A DNA stretch of 64,000 bases from Arcuatula senhousia (Eukaryota; Mollusca; Bivalvia; Mytilida; Mytilidae). Made by a program: the position numbers and the translations under genes. Positions within the stretch are counted from its first letter, which is position 1. Each line of letters begins with the position of its first letter. The stretch spans positions 3,658,001 through 3,722,000 of the forward strand of contig OZ020311.1 of assembly GCA_963971305.1 (NCBI GenBank), given 5' to 3'. The notes beneath the pieces are model-generated. The model was given only the letters and a program-made list of their open reading frames with translations, was not told where the DNA came from and made no database searches. This document shows positions 48,806 through 60,249 of the stretch, in pieces.

Positions 48806-50090
48806 TTAACAAGAGGTTCACATGAGCCTGAATCGCTCACCTGACTTCAATGAGTGACAGAATGAAAATATTTTGGGGCAATGATTTGAAGCAAAAACTC
48901 CAATTAAGGATCATCACATTGCTAAACAATTAAGAAAACAAAGGCTTTTCTTATTTTTTTATACTAGATTTAATCTGCAAGGAAAAAAAAAACCAAAACT
49001 TGACAATTGTGGGCCTAAACTTTAATAAGGTGTCATCTGACAACTTCAGCCTAATGGATTTTTTGGAGAGCCAAATGAACTGTAAGTTTAAGCAAGCAAC
49101 AGCTATTCTCTATCTGCAACAGCTTTCATTCTATAGACAAAATCACGAAAAAACTCTATTTTACACCTTTGAAGGGCCACGACTGACAGCAAGTGTTCTA
49201 TAGAGAGTTCCTTTGCCGTCCTTTCATTTGTTCTTGTTGTCTTTTGTCTGAGGTTCTCTCTAGTGGAACTGAACTTTCATCGATTTGATTTAAATTGTGT
49301 GTTTAGTTTTTGTGCTTTGTCTAGGAATATTGTTAGGGGGAAGGTCGGGCAAAAAAAAAAATAGTTTCACCCCGCCACATTTTATATGTACCTGTCCTAA
49401 GCCAGGAATCTTTGACAAAGCTTTTGTTTTTATACTTGTCTTTTTGATGTTTTCTGTTCCTTGTTCAGCAGGGGGTCTATCTGTGACTATTTCAGGACTG
49501 GATTTAATTATATGCATTTTATTTAGACCATGGGCCAAATGCAGAACCGCTAGCAGCGCCCTACTGGCCTCGTTGAAGGCTTCTGGCGTTTGTCCATTGT
49601 TTTTTTTCCCCTAAATTGCTGCTTGTTATTTGAGCTGTGTCGTGTACACTTGTTCCACATCTTATTGTGTTCTATCCTATAAAGGGTCATCTGACAACTT
49701 CGACCCAATTAAGACTTTTGTAGAGCCCAATTGGCAGGGGTTTGAGCAAGCAAAATCTCTTCTCTATCTGCAATAGTGTTCCTGCTAACGACCAAAAACC
49801 ATGAAAAGAAACACTATTTTTTTTTCACCTTTAAAGGGCCATAACACTAGCTATTAGGGATCATCTGACAACTTCGACTCATAAAGACTTTTGTAGAGCC
49901 AAATCAGCTGGTGGTTTGAGGAAGCAACAGCTTTTCACTATCTGCAATAGTTTTCATTCTTTAGCCAAAAACATGAAAAATGACCGCTAGTTTATATAAA
50001 TTTAAAAGGACTATAACCCAAGAACGGGTCATCTGACAACTTCAACCCAACGGAGACTTTTGTAGAGCTTTTCATGCTGATGCTGATAAA
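48806..50090 (+). repeat. Family B element interrupted by family G insertion
   Basis: 48806-49170 begins AAGAGGTTCACATGAGCCTG AATCGCTCACCTG and stops at TTTGAAGGGCCAC. The family B text resumes at about 49675 (TATAAAGGGTCATCTGACAAC) and continues with further CACCTTTAAAGGGCC units to about 50090. Confidence 0.65.
49172..49672 (+). mobile_element. Dispersed repeat family G, inserted in family B
   Basis: About 500 bp matching 33605-34120 throughout (TTCTATAGAGAGTTCCTTTG ... CTGGCCTCGTTGAAGGCTTC). It interrupts the family B phrase GGGCCATAAC/CCCTAT. Confidence 0.7.
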
Positions 50091-50469
50091 ATTTTCAAAA
50101 TATGTCATTTTCCAGTAACTGTGGATAAGTCAAAATGTAAAATTGATTGGCTTTTTGATATTTTTGTCTTCTTATGTTAATGTTTTTGAACTTCTAAAAG
50201 ATAAGGATATAAACACATTATCTTGGACAATAAGTACCCTTAAAATAGCAAATTTTAGCTTTTTTAACAGTCTGGGATATTGCCCAAGTAATATCTTGGG
50301 TTACAGGGTACCAGAGGAATAAAATTATGAATTACGACTATTGCACTGAATTTGAAAGGCAAATCTTTACTATTGAAATTTAATTCAATTTTAATTAAAT
50401 TCATTTATTGTATTTGTTCAATTCATATTCCTCATCAATAGGTCATGAACTTTAAATTTACATGTTAAC

Positions 50470-50795
50470 GATTAGCGAGCTTTCGCGCCAAAAGTAGCCA
50501 CGAGCTTCGTGTTGCGTTCTAGTATTTAACCCTAGATATAAACTCATCGTGTCAGCACTCTCCAAATCCGACCAGCACCTCCACGTGGTGAGAGTGGGGC
50601 AACGTTGCAGTTCATTAAACGCATCGCCGTCCCTGATGTCTGTACCGGCCAACGCTGGCGGTTGCATGCCGAAAGTTCTGTAAGCATGTATCACCTTTCA
50701 ACCTTGTGTTGAAACGTCGCTGCAGAGGCTTTTCAGCCTATAGTCACGACGTTAAAAACCCATCAGTCAGTCATCGTGTCAGTGCACGTTTTGTC
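50470..50795 (+). repeat. GC-richer dispersed element with mollusc SINE/LINE-type tail
   Basis: Contains CAGCACTCTCCAAATCCGAC, ACGCATCGCCGTCCCTGATG, and a tail ACGACGTTAAAAACCCATCA GTCAGTC. CGACGTTAAA followed by a short tandem is the usual 3' end of mollusc SINE/LINE copies (recollection). No tRNA head was seen. Confidence 0.5.
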
Positions 50796-51162
50796 AGATT
50801 GAAAAAGACTGCTGTTTAAACGAAAGGATACAATTCGAAAAAAAGATAAGTATTTTAAACTAGTTATTTCAAGAAACGTTTAAAGTTCTATTGGAACATT
50901 AATTATAGTCTAAATGATATTATCAAATTTCAACGTTAAATGTAGCATTTTTTAATTCAATTATATTAGATTGAGGTTTCAATTTTTCTTGTTAACCTAG
51001 TTTTATTTTGTAGTTAATTATTGTCGTTGTTGCTAATAACTTTTGTGGCAGCAAATTGTAAGTATCATGCAAACTCATATGTATTTGTATTGCAAACGAT
51101 TTCGTTAAGTTTATTACAAATAATTATCTATCCAATATTGGAAGTTGTGGTACATTTATTCA

Positions 51163-51315
51163 GGGCTGTCAAGTTTTGATGAGCTGCTCGCGTGAGATTT
51201 GCCCAAAAATTGAAAGATCAAGGGAAAAAATTAAAAGATCAAAGGAATTTGCCGCGAAATTGCTGACTAGATGCGTGAGTCTCACGCGAGTTGCGTGACA
51301 CTTGACAGGTCTGGT
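51163..51315 (+). mobile_element. Small MITE family D, copy 2
   Basis: GGGCTGTCAAG ... AGTCTCACGCGAGTTGCGTG ... CTTGACAGGTCTGG. Same order as the reverse complement of 27388-27540. About 150 bp. Confidence 0.65.
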
Positions 51316-51509
51316 TATTTCACGTATAAATTTTATCGTTAATTTGGTCATAATTCATTATTCACTTTTCCAGACTAAGTACATAATTGTCATAATATTT
51401 TTTCGCAAATACGAAATACGGATTAATTCATGCTAAAATGTACATGCAAGCATAATTTGATTAATTTATTCACTAAAATAGCTTAGTTTTAATTGAAATA
51501 TTAATTTAC

Positions 51510-51752
51510 ATGACCAGGGGTATAGGTTTCAGAAGAGCCCGATTTAGCAACCAATTTGATCAGTCGCAGATTGGTAGGGGACGTGGACAGAGTCCGCCAG
51601 ATGTCCAATCAGATATCCAGCAAATTGCACAACCTGTTCAAGTTGATCAGTCAGTTGTTCACTTAGCACCACAAGTCCAGCTGCTAGCACCAGTTAACCC
51701 GCCCGTACAGCCACCTCCGGCTCAACCACAACTACAAACACCGATGATGTAA
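51510..51752 (+). other. Unrecognised Gln/Pro-rich short open frame
   Basis: It begins MTRGIGFRRARF, with an Arg/Gly patch (GRGRGQSPPD) followed by a Val/Gln/Pro-rich tail (PPVQPPPAQPQLQTP). A possible acceptor (GGTTTCAG at 51530) and donor (GAT|GTAAAT near 51750) frame it, so it could be an exon. It lies about 165 bp before the eIF5B exon and does not resemble eIF5B. It could be a gag-like start or another gene's exon. No function is assigned. Confidence 0.3.
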
Positions 51753-51916
51753 ATGAAGGTGAAACCATTACTTACAGTAATCAATTGCCATTATTTTTTT
51801 TACCGTATTAAAGACTTACACACGGCAGCTTTATTTTAGAAACCATTTCATCTATTTAAAATTTTACTAATTTCACTGTTGGAAATATGTTGATGTTGTT
51901 TATTTACTTGTTTCAG

Positions 51917-52135
51917 AAAAAAAAGGAAGAAGCTGAAAAGAAGAAGTCAACAGATGTGTTGAGAGCACCTGTTATTTGTGTACTGGGTCACGTAGATACT
52001 GGTAAAACTAAGATCCTCGACAAGTTAAGGAGAACTCATGTACAGGATGGAGAGGCAGGGGGGATAACCCAACAGATCGGTGCTACAAATGTTCAGTACA
52101 GTGCCATTAAAGATTCTACTAAGATGTGTAAAGAG
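51917..52135 (+). CDS. EIF5B: Single exon of eukaryotic translation initiation factor 5B (G1 and switch I region), partial
   Basis: Flanked by TTTCAG at 51911-51916 and GAG|GTTAGT at 52135/52136, phase 0 at both ends, 73 codons. It begins with a Lys/Glu-rich stretch ([10 protein letters not shown]), as upstream of the eIF5B G domain. It continues through [20 protein letters not shown] (G1 P-loop GHVDTGKT), then [19 protein letters not shown] with the switch I threonine. eIF5B is the GTPase that promotes ribosomal subunit joining. I found no convincing neighbouring exon (G3 region DTPGHE or the long upstream Lys/Glu region) within the window on either side. It is therefore either a real gene with very long introns or a displaced exon. 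The family call is firm; gene status is open. Confidence 0.82.
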
Positions 52136-52686
52136 GTTAGTAGGCATAAACATTAATTTTCATATTTACTAGTTTTACATTTTCAATCCGAATGTCAATT
52201 TTGCTTGTAGTAATTTTCATGCTACTCAATATTCAAACTTTGATTAACATATTAATGTATATACATTTGTATTTATGTATGGATGACATCAAAATAATCT
52301 TGTATACAGAGTAATAGAATTCCAAAACATTCCAATTTTCACGATTTATAGATGTATATTGAAATGTATCACTAGGGCTTTCATGGCTACTGCCAATCTT
52401 CAGGTGACATTACATTATAATAACAGTGGTTAATGGTAATGTTATTATGATGTTACATTAATAGAAGAAGAGTTAATAATGATCCTTGACGAATATCATA
52501 TCAAATATTGAAAGAAACATTGAAAAAAAATATGCTATTTAACAACGTCCATTCAAGGCTGGTTTGAACTTAGTAATAAAGTTCCTTTCTTTTAACTTGC
52601 CTAAATTTTCATGTATATATATGTATATTTACATGTATAAGGTCTAAAGAATGTATAGAACATTACCAACAGTGTTGAACAAGTTG

Positions 52687-52823
52687 AAAAATAGATATTT
52701 CAGACACTTGTGTTTCCTTCATCAGTATGATAAGAAATGATATATGAACCCTGTTAAACAAGACCCATAGCATTTGTTATCATACTGATGAAGGGCACAC
52801 AAGTGTCCGAAATATCTATTTTT
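52687..52823. repeat. Foldback palindrome with 47-bp arms
   Basis: AAAAATAGATATTTCAGACA ... TTCATCAGTATGATAA (52687-52733) is mirrored by TTATCATACTGATGAA ... TGTCCGAAATATCTATTTTT (52777-52823), with a 43-bp loop and few mismatches. Confidence 0.85.
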
Positions 52824-53171
52824 TTCTTGAATCTTGACAAAGCAGCAAGGGTACAACGGTCTAAAAATAAAATCTTTTTAGACGGTTTTGGTTTCATCAT
52901 GTTCACTAGATCTTGTGGTTTCTTATTATGAATAAAAACTATGAAGAATTTTTAATATGTTGTCACCCTGACGTTTTAAATTGGAAATGCTGAATTAGGT
53001 TAGCATGTGGAAATTGGGTTACAAGGCGTTAGACTACCCTTCAAATCAAAATACTTCCTTGTATGACATTATTTTCATCATCCTAAATATTGACTTAGCT
53101 TTTGACAGTGCCTTCACTTCCAAACAATGAAAAAGACACAAAATCAAAAATAAATTGAAACTTTTTTGATT

Positions 53172-53830
53172 TTTGTTACCTGCGTCGCCGAAGGCGGAAG
53201 CAGGTCTAGGAGTTGGGTCACTCCGTCCGTCCGTCCGTCGCGCTATGGGATACCTATCTTGTGTAATCTGAAACTCAAAAACGAAACATAAGATCTTCCT
53301 GAAATTTCACCCAGTGGTTACAGATATATTGAAGATGTGCATCTCCCCTTTTGGAACCATTCCAAAGTTTCGTTTAAAAATTAGGGGCCCAAAAGGGGCC
53401 AAAAAATTCTTATTTTTCCTATTTTCCTCAATAACTTTGATTGTTAATGCTATCAAACTTTGCAGTAATGTTACTTACCATAAAAGGAAGAGTGTGTATG
53501 ATTTTCTCGTTTAGAAATTAGGGGCCCAAAAAGATTAGGGGCCCAAAAGGAGCCAAAAAATTCTTATTTTTCCTATTTTCCTCAATAACTTTGATTTTTA
53601 ATGCTATCAAACTTTGCAGTAATGTTACTTACCATAAAAGGAAGAGTGTGTATGATTTTCTCGTTTAGAAATTAGGGGCCCAAAAAGCGGGGGAAAAAAC
53701 ATGTTTTTTTTCTATTTTCCTCAATAACTTTGTTGTAATTGACCAAATGTTATGAAACTTTGCAGTAATGTTAGTTACCATTAAAGAAAGAGTAGATTAT
53801 CATCATTCAAGATTCTTTATTTTCCAATCA
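53172..53830 (+). repeat. Dispersed repeat with 5' hairpin, GTCC tract and about 150-bp tandem units
   Basis: It starts GTTACCTGCGTCGCCGAAGG CGGAAGCAGG with a CCGTCCGTCCGTCCG tract. About three units follow (TTAGGGGCCCAAAA ... CCTCAATAACTTTGAT ... TTTGCAGTAATGTTA). Confidence 0.75.
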
Positions 53831-53974
53831 TGGGCCCAAGAGGGCATATAAAATCACAATATAACAAAAGATGTATAATTAATTATAATAGTTTGTCTCT
53901 ACAATATTTGTTCAAAGAGGGATAACTCTAAATGTCTTAAACAACTATTATAGAAAAATACCATACATCACACA

Positions 53975-54410
53975 TAAAGGGGGCAAAGTACCAAAAAACC
54001 GTCCCATTGAAAACAATGCTTTCTTATCAAAATTCATATTTTTCTGTATGTCTTAAAAATAATTTTCTGTTTAAAATGCTAATCAATAGAAAGTAAAATT
54101 TATACTTATATGTTTTATGAGTACGAAACTATGTGGTCCCATGGCTTTTCCGGGACAAAAATTAAGTTTTTAGCAGGTACATGAAAATTTACGTTTTTTA
54201 ATGAAGGATTTTCCCAAAAATAAATAATAAAATTATGGTTTTTTCACCTTTAATATGTGGAACAAAAACGTTATTCATTTTGCCGCATTTCTACAAAAAA
54301 TGGTTTTTCATTTACAATCATACGTAAAACAGGATGTATTTACTTCTCTATTGTATCTTCCCTTCACAGGCGATGACTTCATGCACGTACCTATTTGGTA
54401 CTTTGTATCC
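53975..54410 (+). repeat. Direct repeat, copy 1 (about 435 bp)
   Basis: GGGGGCAAAGTACCAAAAAA CCGTCCCATTG through GCACGTACCTATTTGGTACT TTGTATCC recurs at 55269-55720 with few changes. The intervening 860 bp holds no coding signal. Confidence 0.85.
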
Positions 54411-55268
54411 TATACTGCGCGCATGCGCAATCAGAATATATTCACATGTGTACCAAAAGTTGCGCAGACATCTTGGGACCAAGTTTTAATAAACACTGCA
54501 CCCTTAGATTGTGAAATAAATTTTATATGAATTTTTATCCGACCCCACCCCCACCCAAAAAAGGTGAACTTTTCGACAATTAAAAATCACATTTTTCTAG
54601 CTTTTTACATAAAATGTTTAGGCATACAACATTAATGTTGCTTTTATTCTAAAGTCCAAAATATAGATTTTACAAATATAATCTCATAAATGATGTTTTC
54701 ATATTCGCGTGCGAAAAATCAGGCCGAAAATTCGGATGAATTCAATTGAATAAAAACCAACATTTTTGAAACAGACTATATGTACTGAAATATACAAAAA
54801 TATAACACCAGTGTTGTTTGTTTTAAACATCAGTCTATATAATTGTCATTTAAAGTAAAAATATTACATTGTAAAGCATGGAAGTACTTTAGGCAAACTG
54901 ATTTCCTAGGTTGAAATTCGGCCGTTTTAGTGGAAAAAGCCTATTTATTTGAATTTAAATTTCCAGAAAATGGCTTAGGATAAAAATTTGAAATAATTTT
55001 TGTCAGAAAGCCTAGTGTACACTTCAAAAATCAGGCACAATTAGAAATCTGCAAAAGCTGCATATTTATGATACAAAAATTATCTAATAGGGGACCCCCA
55101 TAAAATCGGACTTTTTCCCCCGATTTTGAAAAAGACTATACAAATTTGAAATATCAAAGACTAAAATGATAAATATATTATAAATGTATATTTTTCCTCT
55201 CAAATATGAGAAAAAACGCAATTGAGATGGTTCATTTAGCGATATTCTTACTTTTTCTATTACCGGTA

Positions 55269-55720
55269 TAGGGGGCAAAGTACCAAAAAACCGTCCCATT
55301 GAAAACAATGCTTTCTTATCAAAATTGATATTTTCTGTATGTCTTAAAAATAAAATTTTCTGTTTAAAATGCTAATCAATAGAAAGTAGAATTTATACTT
55401 ATATGTTTTATGAGTACGAAACTATGTGGTCCCATGGCTTTTCCGGGACAAAAATTAAGTTTTTAGCAGGTACATGAAAATTTACGTTTTATAATGAAGG
55501 ATTTTCCCAAAAATAAAAGGCATTTTCACAATAATAAAATTATGGTTTTTACACCTTTAATATGTTGAACAAAAACGTTATTCATTTTGCCGCATTTCTA
55601 CAAAAAATGGTTTTTCATTTACAACCATACGTAAAACAGGATGTATTTACTTCTCTATTGTATCTTCCCTTCACAGGCGATGACTTCATGCACGTACCTA
55701 TTTGGTACTTTGTATCCTTT
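55269..55720 (+). repeat. Direct repeat, copy 2
   Basis: Near-identical to 53975-54410 apart from small indels (an AAAAGGCATTTTCACAATAA insert near 55517). Flanks diverge sharply at both ends. Confidence 0.85.
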
Positions 55721-55798
55721 AATACAGAATTAAAAAAAGTGAAAGTTGAAAAATGAGTAATTAATAAAATAATAACCTCCAAGCCAGGAGAGTGTATA

Positions 55799-56939
55799 CC
55801 GTATTTTGCCGTGTATAGTGCGCATTTATGTACAATGCGCACCCCCTTTTCATGATGAAAATCTGGGGAAAAAACGAAGTTTTGTGTAAAATGCACGATC
55901 ATTTTCTATGACAGAGAACCCTGAAAATTTGTCTCTTTTTTCAGGTAGAAAGACTACAGATGAAGATTTTTTAATGAAAATAAAATTGTTTTGTAATTAT
56001 TTGTGAAAATAAAAATAAACTGTTATATTATTTGTGTATTTTATTATGACAGCGAGATCGTAAATCCCGGTAATGGTCCCCCTTTTCAATTAACAAACAA
56101 TAAGTGCTAACCCAAGCTCACATCTTTTGATGAAAACAATAAAGGTGTCAAAACAGTGATGATCAACAAATTACTATTCAAACAATCCTGAAGTATTACA
56201 GCTAAATGGCTTTGTTAATTGTCGAAGCCAGTTTGACAAAATATCGATGTTGTATGCAAATTAGCGTAAGTGTCAAAACAAATAATTACCAGTAAATCTA
56301 AATTATCTCCAGCTTGGGATGAGTATTTATTCACAAAACAATAAGAAAATGGTGATCTCTTGCTCAAGTTGCTCAAATAATTACATGAAAGAAAATACAC
56401 AATCATGTAAACAAACCATTCTATTTTTAGAATTATTTAAATGAGGTTACTGAGGGGACTACACAATATTGATTGAGAAAGGAAACAAGTAAAGGGAGAA
56501 TAAATAAATAAATAAATAAAAATCATATTTTATTATTCTTATTTTGAATAAAGAAATTGGATAGATGTATTTTTTTAAGAACACAAATATTAGATACCAA
56601 ACTAAACATATCCAAAATGGCGGACGATATGAAAATGAAATTAATAAACAAACACATGAAGACACTTCAATTAAGTTTTTTATTTGATAAAAGCATGATA
56701 AATTTTATTTAGAGATACTAATAATGAACAGGATTCAATAGAAATCATGTGAGTTATGATTCTTGTGTTCAATCATGGATGAGTCTTCTGTCCAAAGTCT
56801 GACAAACATCGATCTTTTGCCGTTGCCGATGTTCATGAAAATGTATGAAAATCTCATATAGGGATGTACTGTGCGCACCCCTATGTTAGATTCTGGAAAT
56901 TATTGTAAAAAACTGCGCACTATACACGGCAAAATACGG
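55799..56939. mobile_element. 1.14-kb non-autonomous DNA transposon with perfect 26-bp inverted ends and TA flanks
   Basis: Both ends read CCGTATTTTGCCGTGTATAG TGCGCA, identical over 26 bp (55799-55824 and 56914-56939). TA lies directly outside each end (55797-55798 and 56940-56941), the target of the Tc1-mariner superfamily. No transposase frame is present, so it needs an autonomous relative. Confidence 0.85.
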
Positions 56940-56941
56940 TA

Positions 56942-57830
56942 TATATATCATCATTAATGTTATAGTTGTTAACTGTCACAATGTGAATCACTAGTGGATC
57001 ATGCATAATGACTTGTTTTTAAATGAGGAAGAGATAAATTTATGTAAGATAGAACATAAAATTATCGTATAAATAACAAAAATAATAAATGACTTTTCAA
57101 CCATGTAGAAATTTTGATTGACAATTAATTGAATTAAATGGTAAAATTTCAAAGAACTTACACCACATATCTATATATTATATGACAAATATTAAATCGG
57201 AAACAACTTGTTTAATTAATTAACAGAAAATTGATGACATTGCATATATGTTAAATTTTAGAGAATTCAGGTAAAAAAAACAAGGAAATGACTGGATAAA
57301 ATTGTCAGTTTTTGCAATTAAATCAGAGACTACGTTTTAGACATAAGATCATTTTTACATAAAGTATATTAGTGAAACAATAATATTTCTATTAATACAA
57401 GATAATTTTTTTGAAAGTGGAAGCGGTATAAATATTTTGAATATTAATTGATAAAAGACCCCACTATATTCTTAAACTAGAAATAATTAATGAAAATGAC
57501 AGAAATGTTTTTTTATGTGATTTCCTATGCAATTACATTTATTGGCATTGATATTAATTTGACTTTGACATTTTTATATTTAAATTGTTATATTTAAGAA
57601 TGTAATATAATGGATTCATGGGGAATATGGAATTGACAGAGAAACAGTACTTTTCTACAAAAATAGATAGTGTCGTGAATTAGGGTAGCAGTGGTAGTGT
57701 GGCCGCACAACCAGCGTACTCCTTCCTGCAGGGTTATTCCGCCTAAAGGCTTTTTCTTCTCTTTATCTCTATTTCCTTAAAAAATTGCTACCTAGAGTTT
57801 TCAATTGCATACCCTTTGTGAACCCCACAA
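56942..57830. other. No gene recognised
   Basis: AT-rich DNA. A short GC-richer patch at 57680-57740 (GTGGCCGCACAACCAGCG) has no recognisable identity. Confidence 0.4.
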
Positions 57831-57834
57831 GTCT

Positions 57835-58065
57835 CATAAAGTAGGGAGTCAGAGTAGGTAGCACACAGAACCATACCCAAGCCATTATCACATCCAAGGT
57901 TTCAGGGCATCCTTTGTTAACCCCACACATGTCTCATGTCGTCATCAAGCAGGGAGGCAGAGTAGATAACCACTGGACCATACCCAAGCTAAGCACACCC
58001 AAGATTTCAAGTTTATTACATCTCTCATGTCTTCATATAGCAGGGAGATAGAGTAGATTAGTCTG
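57835..58065 (+). repeat. Imperfect tandem of about 110-bp units
   Basis: GTCTCATAAAGTAGGGAGTC AGAGTAGGTAG and GTCATCAAGCAGGGAGGCAG AGTAGATAA, then CTTCATATAGCAGGGAGATA GAGTAGAT: three diverged units. Confidence 0.55.
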
Positions 58066-58108
58066 CAGGGACAGAAATTAAGAAATTTAAGCTGGTAGCC
58101 CAGACCAT

Positions 58109-59263
58109 TTTTGTCTCGCCTGCGACGAATAGTCGCGAAAGCGAGACATAGGTATTACTTTCCGGCGGCAACGGCGGCGGCGTAAACTTTTTTGTAAGAC
58201 TTTTGTGGACGGTGAATTGCTTGAAAAGTATAATAGCTAGGCATCTGATATTTGGTATACAGACAGTTCAGGTTATGGTCTACGCAACTGGCACCATGCC
58301 GTTTGACCCTGACCCCATTTTCACGCTCCAGCGACTCTGTGAACTTAGATCTTTTTACAGGCCAAAAACTTTTTTGTAAGACTTTTTTGGACGGTGAATT
58401 GCTTTAAAAGTATAATAGCTAGGCATCTGATATTTGGTATACAGACAGTTCAGGTTATGGTCTACGCAACTGGCACCATGCCGTGTGACCCTGACCCAAT
58501 TATTTGCACGCTCCAGCGACTCTGTGAACTTAGATCTTTTTACAGGTCGAAAACTTTTTTGTAAGACTTTTTTGGACGGTGAATTGCTTGAAAAGTATAA
58601 AAGCTAGGCATCTGATATTTGGTATACAGACAGTTCAGGTTATGGTCTACGCAACTGGCACCATGCCGTTTGACCCTGACCCCATTTTCACGCTCCAGCG
58701 ACTCTGTGAACTTGGATCTTTTTACAGGCCAAAAACTTTTTTGTAAGACTTTTTTGGACAGTGAATTGCTTTAAAAGTATAATAGCTAGGCATCTGATAT
58801 TTGGTATACAGACAGTTCAGGTTATGGTCTACGCAACTGGCACCATGCCGTGTGACCTTGACCCCATTTTCATGCTCCAGCGACTCTGTGAACTTTTGTG
58901 GACAAGGTTAATGAAACTTTGATATGGATATGCCCTAGTAGTAGCTTAGCACAGTTGCATCCCCATCTTTTGACATTGACCTTGATTTTCTGCTTGAGTG
59001 ACTTTGACAATATTCAATGCATATAATAGAAATGTTAAAGTTTTATGAGCATATCCATATCTTGAGATTTGAGAACTATAAGTCCTATGTTAATGAAACT
59101 TGGTATGCATATGCCCTAGTAGTAGCTAAGCACAGTTGCATCCCCATCTTTTGACAATGACCTTAATTTCACAGTTGAGTAACTTTGACAGTTTTCACTA
59201 TTTTTTTGTGTCTGCGATGGTGCCGGCAGGCGAGACATACTTTAGTGTTAACTCTTGTTTCAT
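58109..59263 (+). repeat. GTCTCGCC-bounded repeat, copy 3 (183-bp and 174-bp arrays)
   Basis: It starts TTTTTGTCTCGCCTGCGACG with an immediate hairpin (CGAATAGTCGCGAAAGCGAG), and ends GCCGGCAGGCGAGACATACT TTAGTGTTAAC. Inside are four 183-bp units (GGACGGTGAATTGCTT at 58207, 58390, 58573 and 58756), then two units related to the 174-bp array of copy 2. Confidence 0.85.
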
Positions 59264-59639
59264 GTATAATTTCTATTATGTTCATATAATTTTTTCTAAA
59301 AATGTTAGTAGCCCAGCTCAAAATCTAGGGGCAGTGGGCCTCTGGGCCCCTGCTAATTTCAGTCCCTGGTCTGTACTACTAGAGGAACCCAAGCCTTGCA
59401 CATCTTATGTTTCAAGGCACCTATGACTTGCTCAGTCAGATGTCACTGATTTTCTAACTTGGATCCCTAAGTTGGCTTGGGGTTAATCTCATTGGTGGAT
59501 CCTTTGTGGGCTTTTCCATTTGGAAAAAAAATTGCTTTATTAGATAGGAAATCAATGATGAGTAACAAGGCCACTGCCCCAACCTCCAGGGGCAGATCCA
59601 GGATTTCAGTTTGAGTGGTGTAATATTTTTATACCACCA

Positions 59640-60035
59640 CTTGTTAGAGAGGGGGCTATATTGCAATCTGTCCAGGTCAATCGGACAACCCCTTCCTGTT
59701 TTCCGAGCCGACTTAGACTTTTTAAGGGTCAACAATGGGAAATCTTTTGTAACCGATTTCTCAGCTTTTACTAAAGGGATTGATTTCAAATTTGATAAAC
59801 AGCTTCAGCATGATGAGTTGTACCGTGCCTCCCCTTTCCAGGTCAGTCGGCAAACCACTTCCTGTTTTCGGAGCGGCTTAGACTTTTTAAGGGTAAACAA
59901 TGGAAAATTTTTTTGTAACAGATTTCTTAGCTTCCACTAAAGGGATTGGTTTAAATTTGGTAAACAGCTTCAGAATCATGAGTTGTACCGTGCCTCCCCT
60001 TTCCAGCTTAGTCAGCAGGCTACTTCCTGTTCTGT
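59640..60035 (+). repeat. Tandem array of 168-bp units, about 2.3 copies
   Basis: CAGGTCAATCGGACAACCCC TTCCTGTTTTCCGAG recurs at about 59839 and 60005. The open frame spanning it arises because 168 is a multiple of three; no domain is recognised. Confidence 0.75.
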
Positions 60036-60249
60036 AATTGGTCGAGTGGGGGTATGCTTAGCACGACTTAGTGCAATCCCTTGTTGTGAATGCAAATAAT
60101 TATTTTAGTGTTACGTTGGTATTATGCAATAAACATAATGTTTGCCAGTTTTAGGGGGCATACTCCGGGTCTGCATCCCTTAAATCCGTGCCCCCCTTTT
60201 CACCAGTCAATGGCCCCTCTTTTCGGAAATCCTGATCCACCATTGAATC

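Noticed and set aside
50458..50694. 78-residue minus-strand frame in a GC-richer patch
   Set aside because: It coincides with a repeat ending in a SINE/LINE-like tail on the plus strand; no domain recognised.
59611..59940. 109-residue open frame
   Set aside because: Lies across a 168-bp tandem repeat whose length is a multiple of three; no recognised domain.
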